From CAZKJL01 sp964553135 (lineage in GTDB: Bacteria > Patescibacteriota > Gracilibacteria > Peribacterales > Peribacteraceae), in assembly GCA_964553135.1 (NCBI GenBank), contig CAZKJL010000002.1, positions 1 to 64,000 on the forward strand: DNA of 64,000 bases, written 5' to 3'. Of the stretch, positions 33,401 through 42,600 are shown in pieces. The position numbers were made by a program, and so were the translations under genes. The notes beneath the pieces are model-generated. The model worked only from the letters and a program-made list of their open reading frames with translations, had not been told where the DNA came from and did no database searches. Position 1 is the first letter of the stretch. Every line of letters starts with the position of its first letter.

Positions 33401-34859
33401 AATTCGGTATCTGCTGATACGGAGGAGTCTCCGGCGAGAGCGTCGGTGGCGGAGAGGTATCGACCAAGTGCACCGCGCGCCACACGGGGTTGTTTCCACC
33501 CGCTCGGACGACGAGCGTTCCTTCCGAAGCATCCATGCTCCAGACCCAGTCCGCACCCGCGGAAAAACTTTTATACGGAGTCGTCGAATCGTTCGATGTG
33601 TCCCACACGTCTATCATGCCGCCCTGGTGCGACACGGCGAGCGTGTGGTTGTCCAAGAAGGTCAGCCCCAGAACATCGTTGGTGTCTCCGCGGAGCCGGG
33701 TTTCTTTTCCGGAATCCAAATCGATGAGAGCGATGACGCCTCCTTTGCCGCCCACGGCCACAGTCTTGCCGTCCTTCGTGGCGGCGGTGTCGTACGTCAG
33801 GCCATCGAGTGTCGTGAGTTGCCGCTCGGTGCCGTTTGCTTCATGAAGCCAGAGCTGTGAGCCGGCTTTGAAGAACGTCATTTTGTCCGTTCCAACCGAT
33901 GTTCCGCCGTAGCCATCGGCGCTGCTGCCGCCGAGCTTGTTGCCGTTCCACGTATCCAAAATCAGGGCGCCCTTGTTATCGACGTCCACGACGAGCTGCA
34001 GTCCGTCCGCCGAGGCGGTGGATCGGCCCGGGTTATCACCGACAACCGCCGTCCAACGATTGACGCCGTTCGTGAGATCGATGGCCATGATCCGGCCGTT
34101 TTGGCCGGTGCCGGCGCTCACGTACGCCATATCGTGTTGGTCGATGGAAACGTAATAGGCTCGTCCGCCTCCCGTATTCAACGTTCGTTCCACATCACCG
34201 GTGACACCATTTCTCACTTGAATCGACCCGTCTTGGAATGTCGCCACTATGTATTTCCCCGAAGGCGACATGGCGGAATCGTGCATGTAGCTCGTGCCCG
34301 TCGGCGTTTCTTGGCTGTCCCAGCCCGCAACCGTCGACTCGTCCCATGCTGCGGCAGGTGCTTCCGGCGCCGGTGTAAGAGCGGTCGTATCGACCAAAAC
34401 ACCCATTGCTGTGGCGGAAAGCAAGTTTCTGTCTTCCATGACTTGCACGGCCAGCGGCATCCTATCCATGCCATATTTCTTTTTGCGCACATTTTCTTCA
34501 GGTCCTTTCAATGCTCGCCATCCTTTCTGAAAGATTGAAAGTGAAGCCTCTTCATCAAGATGTCTTTGCCGCGCTTCCTCAGCCTCTCTAAGTATTTTCT
34601 CTTCTCGTAACTTTCGCATTTCCAGTGCAGCGAGTTCTGCTTCCGATGGCGCACGCAGCGCACGGTCTTTTTCCAGAATCGCAAGAATGATGGGGTCTTG
34701 GCGAAGCTTGTCTGAAATCGGTGCAGTTTCATCGCTGTTATAAACGTCGAAGAGAATTTGGTTGAGATGGTCTTCCTCGCGTTGCCGCCCTGCTCCTCGA
34801 GGCAGCTCCTCCATTCTTTTCATGATTTCTGCACTGAGCTCGCGAGGGATATTCGCCAT
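30375..34859 (-). CDS. Large multidomain protein: LEDR-LLSA-like motif, β-propeller, C-terminal lipase-like hydrolase
   Basis: 1494 aa. A charged helical N-terminus (1-125) leads to PLAVQVMEDRNLLSATAMGVLVD (~133-155), which resembles the LExRxLLSA motif at the start of giant surface proteins of Planctomycetes and others. Residues ~190-470 are WD40/PQQ-like repeats (GKYIVATFQDGSIQVRNGVTG, NGRIMAIDLTNG, GVIALIDLDSG, GGMIDVWDTS). A β-sandwich stretch (~550-780), a helical region (~800-1010) and another β region (~1060-1190) follow. The last ~270 residues look like an α/β hydrolase: VWVVIHGRGD, VVSIDWKDAAG, and the nucleophile elbow GGHSWGSFVG (Ser ~1300), as in pancreatic-type lipases. The substrate is unknown. 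No classical signal peptide, and no clear promoter upstream. The gene downstream overlaps it. Confidence 0.8.
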   Translation of the reverse strand: MANIPRELSAEIMKRMEELPRGAGRQREEDHLNQILFDVYNSDETAPISDKLRQDPIILAILEKDRALRAPSEAELAALEMRKLREEKILREAEEARQRHLDEEASLSIFQKGWRALKGPEENVRKKKYGMDRMPLAVQVMEDRNLLSATAMGVLVDTTALTPAPEAPAAAWDESTVAGWDSQETPTGTSYMHDSAMSPSGKYIVATFQDGSIQVRNGVTGDVERTLNTGGGRAYYVSIDQHDMAYVSAGTGQNGRIMAIDLTNGVNRWTAVVGDNPGRSTASADGLQLVVDVDNKGALILDTWNGNKLGGSSADGYGGTSVGTDKMTFFKAGSQLWLHEANGTERQLTTLDGLTYDTAATKDGKTVAVGGKGGVIALIDLDSGKETRLRGDTNDVLGLTFLDNHTLAVSHQGGMIDVWDTSNDSTTPYKSFSAGADWVWSMDASEGTLVVRAGGNNPVWRAVHLVDTSPPPTLSPETPPYQQIPNLYDIATAMATHMTSPEAAVIPAPLPETPVDSSIARAEAPEAQAEAMSLRSSQEKVLAPMSARYEPMQGVTGSGTLRLTTPFDHSFVDTPAGLLRFDHIGGGSDIIILKRNIAEWLRSQNGSQPEVTFTVYADAEKTLPIYEMIFVSDGAGGVSLLSSHAHAISASELPAGVESAGIPPTFEVADISGPGIILAVDPGWVGTGTVQFHGLHDNGVFTGTTVTGKEGGGITPVSLSINGSNSTGDYSIMLTGPDGQVSARIRVHWDQATKQLSLLDGKTVWSPGEADQEAMSLACAELHALKNDPASGDRLLGSLQQAVLLDGLKDLPSAYASWLPGADAAYWKTHPDWTDDALRIKAQTGPGSFDPTQAFNALVKTRTDEMRLLRQAYGQYESAMGQLLQQGVSVLAQIRAGGDEFQLRRDYSLLVNQASGSLTMQQLSGIGIHMPTGDQMLEAAKLVWANQWQEQLELKAGESQLAAQEALQSELAARGDFVQNSDGTWMAQNDPRLQQVTYYVDAQGRVTTLASNQVATTNGSTTVANTAYQTIGVDFAGLPPNEGIHSAASIEGVWTYDLELENGEFIGTKNYAVNANKSTEITFTLTRDTMVNFGVPGASLRDVNLTITGDGLPANGYSTPHENISGDSVSLKLTAGTYTLVIKDASNYYMRTPTNFAVPVQMDIQHYNSAKITGMISIEGNAAVMPVSMSVVEFKETSPGNFERKEFGREEISELNPSKPVWVVIHGRGDQGDSGKMTELEKAMFESGYQVVSIDWKDAAGSNIPESAGMQGEAWIQSVADWAFRALKSAGVQGDQVKIGGHSWGSFVGFEIAQNFKTENGFGIDTFVALDSAQDPTLSFRYDASQVDFGAVSKSSTAFWSSLWGDQGRATTALHTVDIRSPLASLYPIKNQTLKHGLAMTTFANLIRLQRIEPSNNLARQFSFVSTQPSTLPSQNGVDAWLFVESFLKTGLSPEDEYIDAIPTRMTFTNPDDASVDLYLFNTLNNVQSTINAY

Positions 34860-35033
34860 AGGGATGAGGGGGGGGATGAAACGTCACCATTTCATCGTGG
34901 CTGTTCACAGTTGCCTACGGCATGCATGACCTTCCACATTTGTTCTTTCCGTTCTCCCTTTCCCCTAGCCAAAAAATGCGTTCTTTTAGAGCGAGGAACA
35001 CCCACGGTTTTCCTTCCTTTCCAAGCATGAAAG

Positions 35034-35052
35034 GCCCTCGTTTTTCGAGGGC
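35034..35052. repeat. Perfect hairpin GCCCTCG-TTTTT-CGAGGGC
   Basis: A 7-bp perfect stem with a T5 loop in the divergent gap (34860-35080) between the lipase-like gene and the unknown gene. No T-run follows, so it is not a clear terminator. It lies just upstream of a TACACT hexamer (35058-35063), 17 nt before the ATG at 35081. Elsewhere in this 220-bp gap I see only a G-rich run (34865-34877) at the lipase gene's 5' end. Confidence 0.6.
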
Positions 35053-35080
35053 GTTCGTACACTGTGGTCATCACCCATCC

Positions 35081-36442
35081 ATGAGTACCGCACCACGCTT
35101 TTTCCCACCGGCCATACGGGAAGCACTTCCTTCCGATGAAGGCGTGCTGCTCGTCAAGGATCGTTCTGGCGAAACATTGCTTCTGCGTATTGACGATCTT
35201 CGTACGCGTCATCATGAATCGTGGCTGAAAATTTGCCCGGTGGATGATGATTTCGGGTTGGACATCGCGGGCCGAGTGGCGGTGCCCGTGCATCTTTACC
35301 ATGTTCAGAAAGACGTTCGGGGAGCTTTGACAAAACTTCTGCGCATCGGAGAGAGGCCCGAGCTTTCCATTCCGTTCTACGTTGATACCGGCTTCGATGA
35401 AACTGTCGTCTTTGCATCCGAGCCGCAGTATGCGGAGTCGGCATTGTTGACCTTGGAGTCCGCAGAGTCCGAGAATCCGCATCAGAATATCGTCTCCGCG
35501 CGAAATATCGGCGGTGTGCAGATTTCCATCTTGCAGCCACTCGTGCCCATGAGGCAGTACCGGCACCAGCGTCTTGCCTCCGGACGAACGAGGAAATTTG
35601 TCACGAACAATACCGATCATGGTGACCCGGGAGCTCCACCGTCTTTGCTGAAGCCCGAACATCGTGGGGTCTTGGATGGCATTGGCAAAACGGTCTACGA
35701 AGGCGATCCAACGGGTACTGACAGGCTTTTGGTATGCCTGAAGCGCTACGAGGAACCTGTCGGCGTTTCACGAGTGTGTGCACTGTTCGATCCGTTGTTT
35801 CGCGGATCTTTGATTCGGCATAAGAGCAATCTTGCCGCAGGCATCGAAAGCATCGAGTCTTTGTCTCATCATCAATTTTCTTTGGATGAGCACGGAATGC
35901 CTAACGTGGAATCGCATCAACATATTTCCTCGGGAAAAGGCGGTCCTTCACTTCACGTGGAGATGCGGAAACGGAACGATGCTCGAAATGCCGTACTCCG
36001 TACGTGGATGATCCGCACGATATCATCGACGCTCGGTTCCGGTGGCAGCGCCATCGTCGTGTGCGATGGCAATGGATTCGAATCCGGCACGTCCGCACGT
36101 GAGCCCATCCGTGATTCTTTTGAGTCCCATGCTCGTTTTCTTCCCAAGACACAGTGCATTGTCATCGAAGACTCCGCGTATACTTTATTGCAATTGATGC
36201 AGGCACAATTGCACGATTTCCTTTTGACGCAAAAAAACAGCAATGAACTTTTGGACATGCAACATCGCTTGTCGGAACACATGCATAAACTTTCCACATT
36301 ATTGCATGGGCCCCACAACGCATCGCGTCAGGAAATCCTGAAATCTCTCCGAGAATCGGAGTTGGAGATCAGAAAAATTGAATCCACGTTTATCACTCTC
36401 TTCGCGCGCCGATCTCGCCGGGAAGCAGGTTTTGCGTCCTAG
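35081..36442 (+). CDS. Unknown 453-aa protein with C-terminal coiled coil
   Basis: The start at 35081 (MSTAPRFFPPAIREALPSDEG) is chosen because the upstream in-frame part covers the hairpin and promoter region. No membrane helix or signal peptide. The first ~180 residues are β-rich (EGVLLVKDRSGETLLLRIDDL; VAVPVHLYHVQKDV). The middle contains VLRTWMIRTISSTLGSGGSAIVVCDGNGFESGTSAREP, which has a Gly/Ser-rich turn but no clear P-loop. Residues ~375-450 are predicted coiled coil (LLQLMQAQLHDFLLTQKNSNELLDMQ...). I do not recognise the family. A weak hairpin (CCGAT...ATCGG, 36501-36521) lies downstream, before the giant gene. It may work with the divergent lipase-like gene, but only proximity suggests this. 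Confidence 0.7.
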   Translation: MSTAPRFFPPAIREALPSDEGVLLVKDRSGETLLLRIDDLRTRHHESWLKICPVDDDFGLDIAGRVAVPVHLYHVQKDVRGALTKLLRIGERPELSIPFYVDTGFDETVVFASEPQYAESALLTLESAESENPHQNIVSARNIGGVQISILQPLVPMRQYRHQRLASGRTRKFVTNNTDHGDPGAPPSLLKPEHRGVLDGIGKTVYEGDPTGTDRLLVCLKRYEEPVGVSRVCALFDPLFRGSLIRHKSNLAAGIESIESLSHHQFSLDEHGMPNVESHQHISSGKGGPSLHVEMRKRNDARNAVLRTWMIRTISSTLGSGGSAIVVCDGNGFESGTSAREPIRDSFESHARFLPKTQCIVIEDSAYTLLQLMQAQLHDFLLTQKNSNELLDMQHRLSEHMHKLSTLLHGPHNASRQEILKSLRESELEIRKIESTFITLFARRSRREAGFAS

Positions 36443-36459
36443 ATTCTTGCCTCTTGACC

Positions 36460-36481
36460 CATGTACACCCTTTTGTACATG
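36460..36481. repeat. Perfect 8-bp inverted repeat CATGTACA/TGTACATG
   Basis: Arms at 36460-36467 and 36474-36481 with a 6-nt spacer, in the 210-bp gap before the giant gene. It is a dyad of typical operator size, about 110 bp upstream of the candidate -10 box. It shares the TGTAC core with the palindromes at 24628 and 29300, which may be coincidence. Confidence 0.6.
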
Positions 36482-36589
36482 CCTGAATCATCATCCTGAC
36501 CGATTTTTAGACCCGCATCGGCACTTTTTGACATGCATCAAATATGTATTGTGATGGTACCCCTGACCATCCTCAAAATGGCTTAAATA

Positions 36590-36598
36590 TGCTAAAAT
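36590..36598 (+). promoter_or_regulatory. Extended -10 promoter TGCTAAAAT for the giant gene
   Basis: TAAAAT (36593-36598) with a TGC extension, giving a leader of ~48 nt that contains the palindrome-like CGCGCATATATAGATACGCG (36610-36629). No Shine-Dalgarno sequence precedes the ATG at 36653. Confidence 0.5.
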
Positions 36599-36652
36599 AA
36601 TAAGATTTCGCGCATATATAGATACGCGCGCGAGACACACACAAAAATACAC

Positions 36653-39600
36653 ATGCACCCGACGATTCGCCGCAGGCTGAAGACCGGTATCGCACTCAGT
36701 GCGTACATCGTGCTTCTCGCCGTGCTCTTCGCGCTCGTCAGTGCCGCACCGGCCACGCAGACCGGACCCGGCACCGTCGTTTCCGAAACGGAATCCGTCA
36801 CAGTGCCGAGCATCCCCAGGCCGACGTGGGTCGATCTCCGTCCGCAGGTCATCACCGTACACCAGGCTGCGCCCGCGCTCAGCGCTCAGGACCTGCTCGC
36901 CAATGCACAGGCTCGCCTGATGAATCGCATCGGCGCCACGAAACTCAACTTGCTCACGGCATTCGGCCCCGTTCGCGACGGCCAAGTGCTCACGTACATC
37001 AACGGCAAGATCTTGTGGCAGGACCCGGTGACGCTTCACGGCGCCGCGCCGGCGAACAACGGCACCGTCGTCATCGATGGTTACGGACGCAGACCCGAAT
37101 CGTTCGTCGACGGCAATCGCCATTACGGCGGCGGCGGGGGATCGGCAACCACGACCACGGTCGTTACCGGCGGCGGAGGGACGGGTGACCTGACCCAAGC
37201 AAACGCCGATGGTCGTTACGTGAACATCACCGGCGACACCATGAACGGCGCACTCGTCATCGCCTACGACGGACTCGGTCTCAACATCACGGGCACCGCC
37301 TCCGGTAGCACGATCCACGCCGAGCAAACGCTCACGTCCTCCGGAACTCTCACGGTCGTGGGAGGCGCCACGTTCCGTTCCACCGTCGCCATCAACAACG
37401 TCACGTACAGCTTCCCCGCTCACGACGGCGCGGGCAGCGGCAAAGTGCTCAAGAGTGACGGCGCAGGGAACTTGTCCTGGGCCGATGACATCACGGTCGG
37501 TACCGGACTCAGCATCGCCACGGGTGACCAGCGCTACGTCCTGAAGCAAGGCGACACCATGAGCGGCACGCTCGTCATCGATATTCGTAACGGCATCCAG
37601 AGCAGCATCGGTCTCAAGGTCATCAACACGCTCTCGGGTGCGGCACTTCACGCCGACAAAGACCTGACGTCCTCCGGCACGCTCACCGTGAACGGCAACG
37701 TCCGTCTCAAGTCCGCACTCACGATCCTCGGCACGCTCACGGGCAACGTGCTCCACGCCGAGAAATCTCTCTCGTCCTCCGGCACGCTCGTCTTCGAGGG
37801 TGCCGCATCGGGCTCCAGTCTGTACGTCGCAACGTCGTTCGACGGCGCCGGCCTTGCCGACTGTGACACCGCAGGCACGAGCAAGCTCCTGTGGGACGCG
37901 ACGAGCAAACGCTTCTCCTGCGGAACCGATACGGATACGAACACGCAATTCAGTAACACCGGTTCACTGCAGACGGCGTTCGACAACCGTTACGTGAATC
38001 AATCCGGCGACACGATGACGGGCGCACTCAGCGTCCGCGCAACACTCTCGGGTGCTCGCCTCGTCATCAGCAACAATGCGAACATCTCGGGTTCGCTCTT
38101 GGTTCTGAATAGCATCACGACGCGCGGTACGCTCTCCGGCTCCCGCCTCGTCGTCAGCGGCCATGCAAACATTTCGGGCGCACTGTTCGTGTTGAACAAC
38201 ATCACCACTCGTGGGACCCTGAGCGGCGCCAATCTTACGGTCAGCAAATCTGCTTCGATCTCCGGTTCGCTGCTTGTGAAAACCGGCATTGCTTCCAAGG
38301 GCTCCGTCTCGGGTGCCACGATCTTCGGTTTCGGACTTGGTTCTTGTTCCGGTGCGGGGCAGAAGCTCAGCTACAACAACATCACAGGGGTCTTCGGTTG
38401 TGCGTCCGACGTCGATACGAACACTCAGTTCAGCAACACGGGTTCACTCCAGCTCGCCTTCGACAGTCGCTATGTGAATACGGGCGGCGACACGATGACC
38501 GGCGCACTCAGCGTCCGCGCAACCCTCTCCGGATCCAGGCTTGTCATCAGCAACAACGCCAACATCTCGGGTTCACTCCTCGTACTCAACGATATCACCG
38601 CTCGTGGAACCCTGAGCGGCACGAAGCTCACCGTCAGTTCGTCCGCCACAATCTCCGGCGCACTTCTCGTCAAAACCAGCATCACCTCGAAGGGATCGAT
38701 CTCGGGTTCCACGCTCCTCGGCTTCGGCTTGGGCTCTTGTAACGGCGCTTCGCAGAAGCTTCTCTACAACAGTTCCACGAACAAGTTCGAATGCGGTGTC
38801 GTGACTGCTGCTGGTACGTTCGGTACGGGTAACGTCATCACGATCGGTGATGCTCGTTACGTGAACGCCTCCGGCGACACCATGACCGGAGCGCTCTCCG
38901 TTCGCGCCACGCTTTCGGGCTCTCGACTCGTTATCTCCGGTAACGCCAACATCACGGGAGCACTTCTCGTGCAGGGCAATATCACGAGCCGCGGCACGAT
39001 CTCGGGTTCCGTTCTCCACGCATCCGCAACGCTCAGCTCGTCCGGCGGCCTCGTCTTTGAGGGCTCCGCCTCGGGCTCCAGCCTCTACATCGCGTCGTCC
39101 CTCCAGGGCGCGGGTCTCACGGATTGTGATGCCGCGTCGCAGACGTTGAACTGGGATTCGTCCACCGGACGCTTCTCGTGCGGTACGGATCTCGATACGG
39201 ATACGCAATTCAGCAACACGGGTTCCCTCCAGACCGCGTTCGATGCTCGTTATGTGAATACCAGTGGCGATACAATCACAGGTTCACTTCTGGTGAAGGG
39301 CAACCTCTCGGGTGCTCGTCTCATCATCTCCGGCAATGCCAACGTCTCCGGTGCATTGCTTGTTCTGAATAACATCACGACTCGCGGAACCCTGAGCGGA
39401 GCCAATCTGACGGTTTCGAGCTCGGCCTCGATCTCGGGAGCACTTCTCGTGAAAACGTCGATCACGAGCAAGGGTTCGCTCTCGGGTGCATCGTTCTTCG
39501 GAGCAGGCTTGGGTACGTGCAACGGCTCGACGCAGAAAGTGATCTACGACGCCGCGACCGGCAAGTTCGGTTGCGGAACGGACCTCAATACGGGCTCCTC

Positions 39601-42600
39601 GGGATCGTCCTTCGGCACCGGAAACGTCATCACGATCGGTGACGCCAGATACGTGAATACGGCAGGGGACACGATGACCGGATCCCTCTCGGTTCGCGGA
39701 ACGCTCTCCGGATCCAGACTCGTCGTGAGCGGCAACGCAAACATCACGGGCTCGCTGCTCGTCCTCAACAACATCACGTCCCGCGCAACCATCTCGGGTT
39801 CCACGCTCCACGCATCCGCGACACTCAGTTCTTCCGGAACCGTCGTGTGGGAGGGCATGGCCTCGGGCTCGTCTCTCTTCCTCGGATCCTCGTTCCGCGG
39901 AGCCGGACTCACGGACTGTACGGGCGGTAACAAGCTCCTCTGGGACGCCACGAGTGGACGCTTCAGCTGTGCGGCCGATCAGTCCTCGGGCTCCGGGCTC
40001 GACCAGAACTCGGCTGACGCTCGCTACGTCCGCAAGTCCGGTGACACGATGACGGGCGCACTCGTTCTCAACCTCACGTCGGGATACATCGGACTCCGTG
40101 TTCTCAACACCGCATCCGGTGCAGTCTTCCATGCCGAGCAAACACTTTCATCCTCCGGCTCACTCGTCTTTGAGGGCTCCGCCTCGGGCTCCAGCCTCTA
40201 CATCGCGTCGTCCCTCCAGGGCGCGGGTCTCACGGATTGTGATGCCGCAACGCAGACGTTGAACTGGGATTCGTCCACCGGACGCTTCTCGTGTGGAACG
40301 GATTTGGACACCGATACGGATACGCAGTTCAGCAACACCGGTTCGCTCCAGACCGCCTTCGACGCTCGCTACGTCAACACGAGCGGAGACACCATGACGG
40401 GCGCTCTCAGTGTTCGCGGAAACCTCTCGGGCGCTCGCCTCGTCATCAGCGGCAACGCCAACATCACGGGTTCCTTGCTCGTCCTCAACGGCATCACCAC
40501 GCGCGGAACCCTGAGCGGAGCGAACCTCACGGTTTCCAGCTCCGCCAGCATCTCCGGCACGCTCATCGTCAAGACCGGCATCACGAGCAAGGGCTCCGTC
40601 TCCGGTTCTACCATCCTCGGATTCGGCTTGGGTTCTTGTACGGGCGCTTCGCAGAAGCTTCTGTACAACAACGCAACGAACAAATTCGAATGCGGCACCA
40701 TCTCCGCCGCAGGCACGTTCTCCACAGGCAACGTCCTCACGCTCGGTGACGCACGCTACGTGAAGAAGTCCGGCGACACCATGACCGGTGCGCTCGTCAT
40801 CAACATCACGAACGGTGGTCTCGGCACCCTTGGACTTAAGGTCATCAACACGTTCTCCGGAGCCGTCGTTCATGCGGAAAAGACGCTTACGTCCTCCGGC
40901 ACCGTCGTCACGAACTCCGGCTACTTGCTCTCTGCCGCACGCAACCAGGTCATCCGTGTCCAGACCGGGAACGGTACGGGTAAGACGCTCTCGATTCTCG
41001 GTGCGTCCGGGACGGGAGCCACGAAGGGCGGTGACATCTTCATCGAAGCCGGTTCGAGTCTTGTCCGCACCTACGGCACGGCCGGTGGAGCTACGTCCAG
41101 CGGTCCCCTGAGCCCGTCGACGACGCTCAACAACAACGGCACGGGTGCCACGGCTTGGACTAACCCCGGTAATGCCGTTACCAGCAACGATTCGTACGCA
41201 ACGGCCTCGCTCATCTTCAACTCGCCGAGCCAGTGGCTCACCGCGTCCGGATTCAGCTTCTCCATTCCTTCGGATGCCACCATCAACGGTATCGTCGTGG
41301 AAGTCGAAGCCAAGAAAACGCAGCAAGTTCAGTGTTTGCCCGCGGGCGCTCCGAGATTCAGGGCCGTCAAACTCATCAAGGCCGGTGCCATCGGTGGAAC
41401 GAACAATGCTGCGGCTACGGCGCTCAGCGGTAACCTCGGTGACGAAGGCGATTGTGGCGCGCCTCCGAATCCTCCGGTGGACGCCTACTATTCCTTCGGT
41501 AGCAGCTCCGATCTCTGGGGTCAGTCCTGGACATATTCCGACATCAACGATTCCAAATTCGGTTTCGCCACGATGTTCGAAACTCCCGCTACCGCAGCCG
41601 GTGTGCAGGTGGACCATATGCGCATCACGGTGCACTACACCGCCGGAGGCACGAGCGGTGTCGCCATCGCCACCGCCGGTTCCACGACCATCAACGCAGG
41701 TTCCGGTTCATCGCCGCTCATCATCATCGGTAACAAGTACAGCCCCACGGTCCGCCTCGTGCAGAGCGGCGGAGCGGTTGCCATCGGCAAAACGACGCCG
41801 AGCGGCAACGCAAAGCTTGATGTGCTCGGCACCATCTCGGGCTCCCGCCTCGTCATCAGCAACAACGCCGCTGTCTCCGGTTCTCTCCTGAGCGTCGGCA
41901 ACATCGTCACCCGCGCCACGATGTCCGGTACGCGACTTGTGGTGAGCAGCAATGCCAACATCTCCGGCTCACTTGTGGTGCTCAACAACATCACCGCACG
42001 CGGCACGCTCTCGGGCTCGCGCCTCGTCGTCTCCGGTCATGCGAATATCTCGGGAACGCTTCTTGTGCTGAATAACATCGTCTCCCGCGCCACGGTCTCC
42101 GGCAGCAACTTGTACGCTGCCAAATCCATCACCGGTACGCACCTCTACGTCGCTCAGACATTCGGCGGCGCAGGGCTTGCCGACTGTGATACAGCAGGTA
42201 CCAGCAAGTTGCTCTGGGACTCGACAACGAAGCGTTTCTCCTGCGGCACGGACCAGACGAGCACGTTCGGTTCGGGCAACGTCCTCACCATCGGTGATCG
42301 CAGGTACGTGAATGTGTCCGGCGACACCATGACGGGTACGCTCGTCATTCAAAACGGCAACACGCACGTCGCCACGAACGCTCCGCTCCTCAACGTCCGC
42401 GGCACCATGTCCGGCCGCGCGCTCATCATCAGCGGCACGGGCGGAATGCCCGCCATTTATGCGCCGAACGCTTCGGGCTCCGTGGGACTCTTCACGAGAA
42501 TCACGAGCTCGAATCCCATGCTCATCGTGGGTTCGCAAAACGGCAACAACAACTACGAAGGCGGACAAATCCGACTCCTTGGATCGAATGACGATACGAC

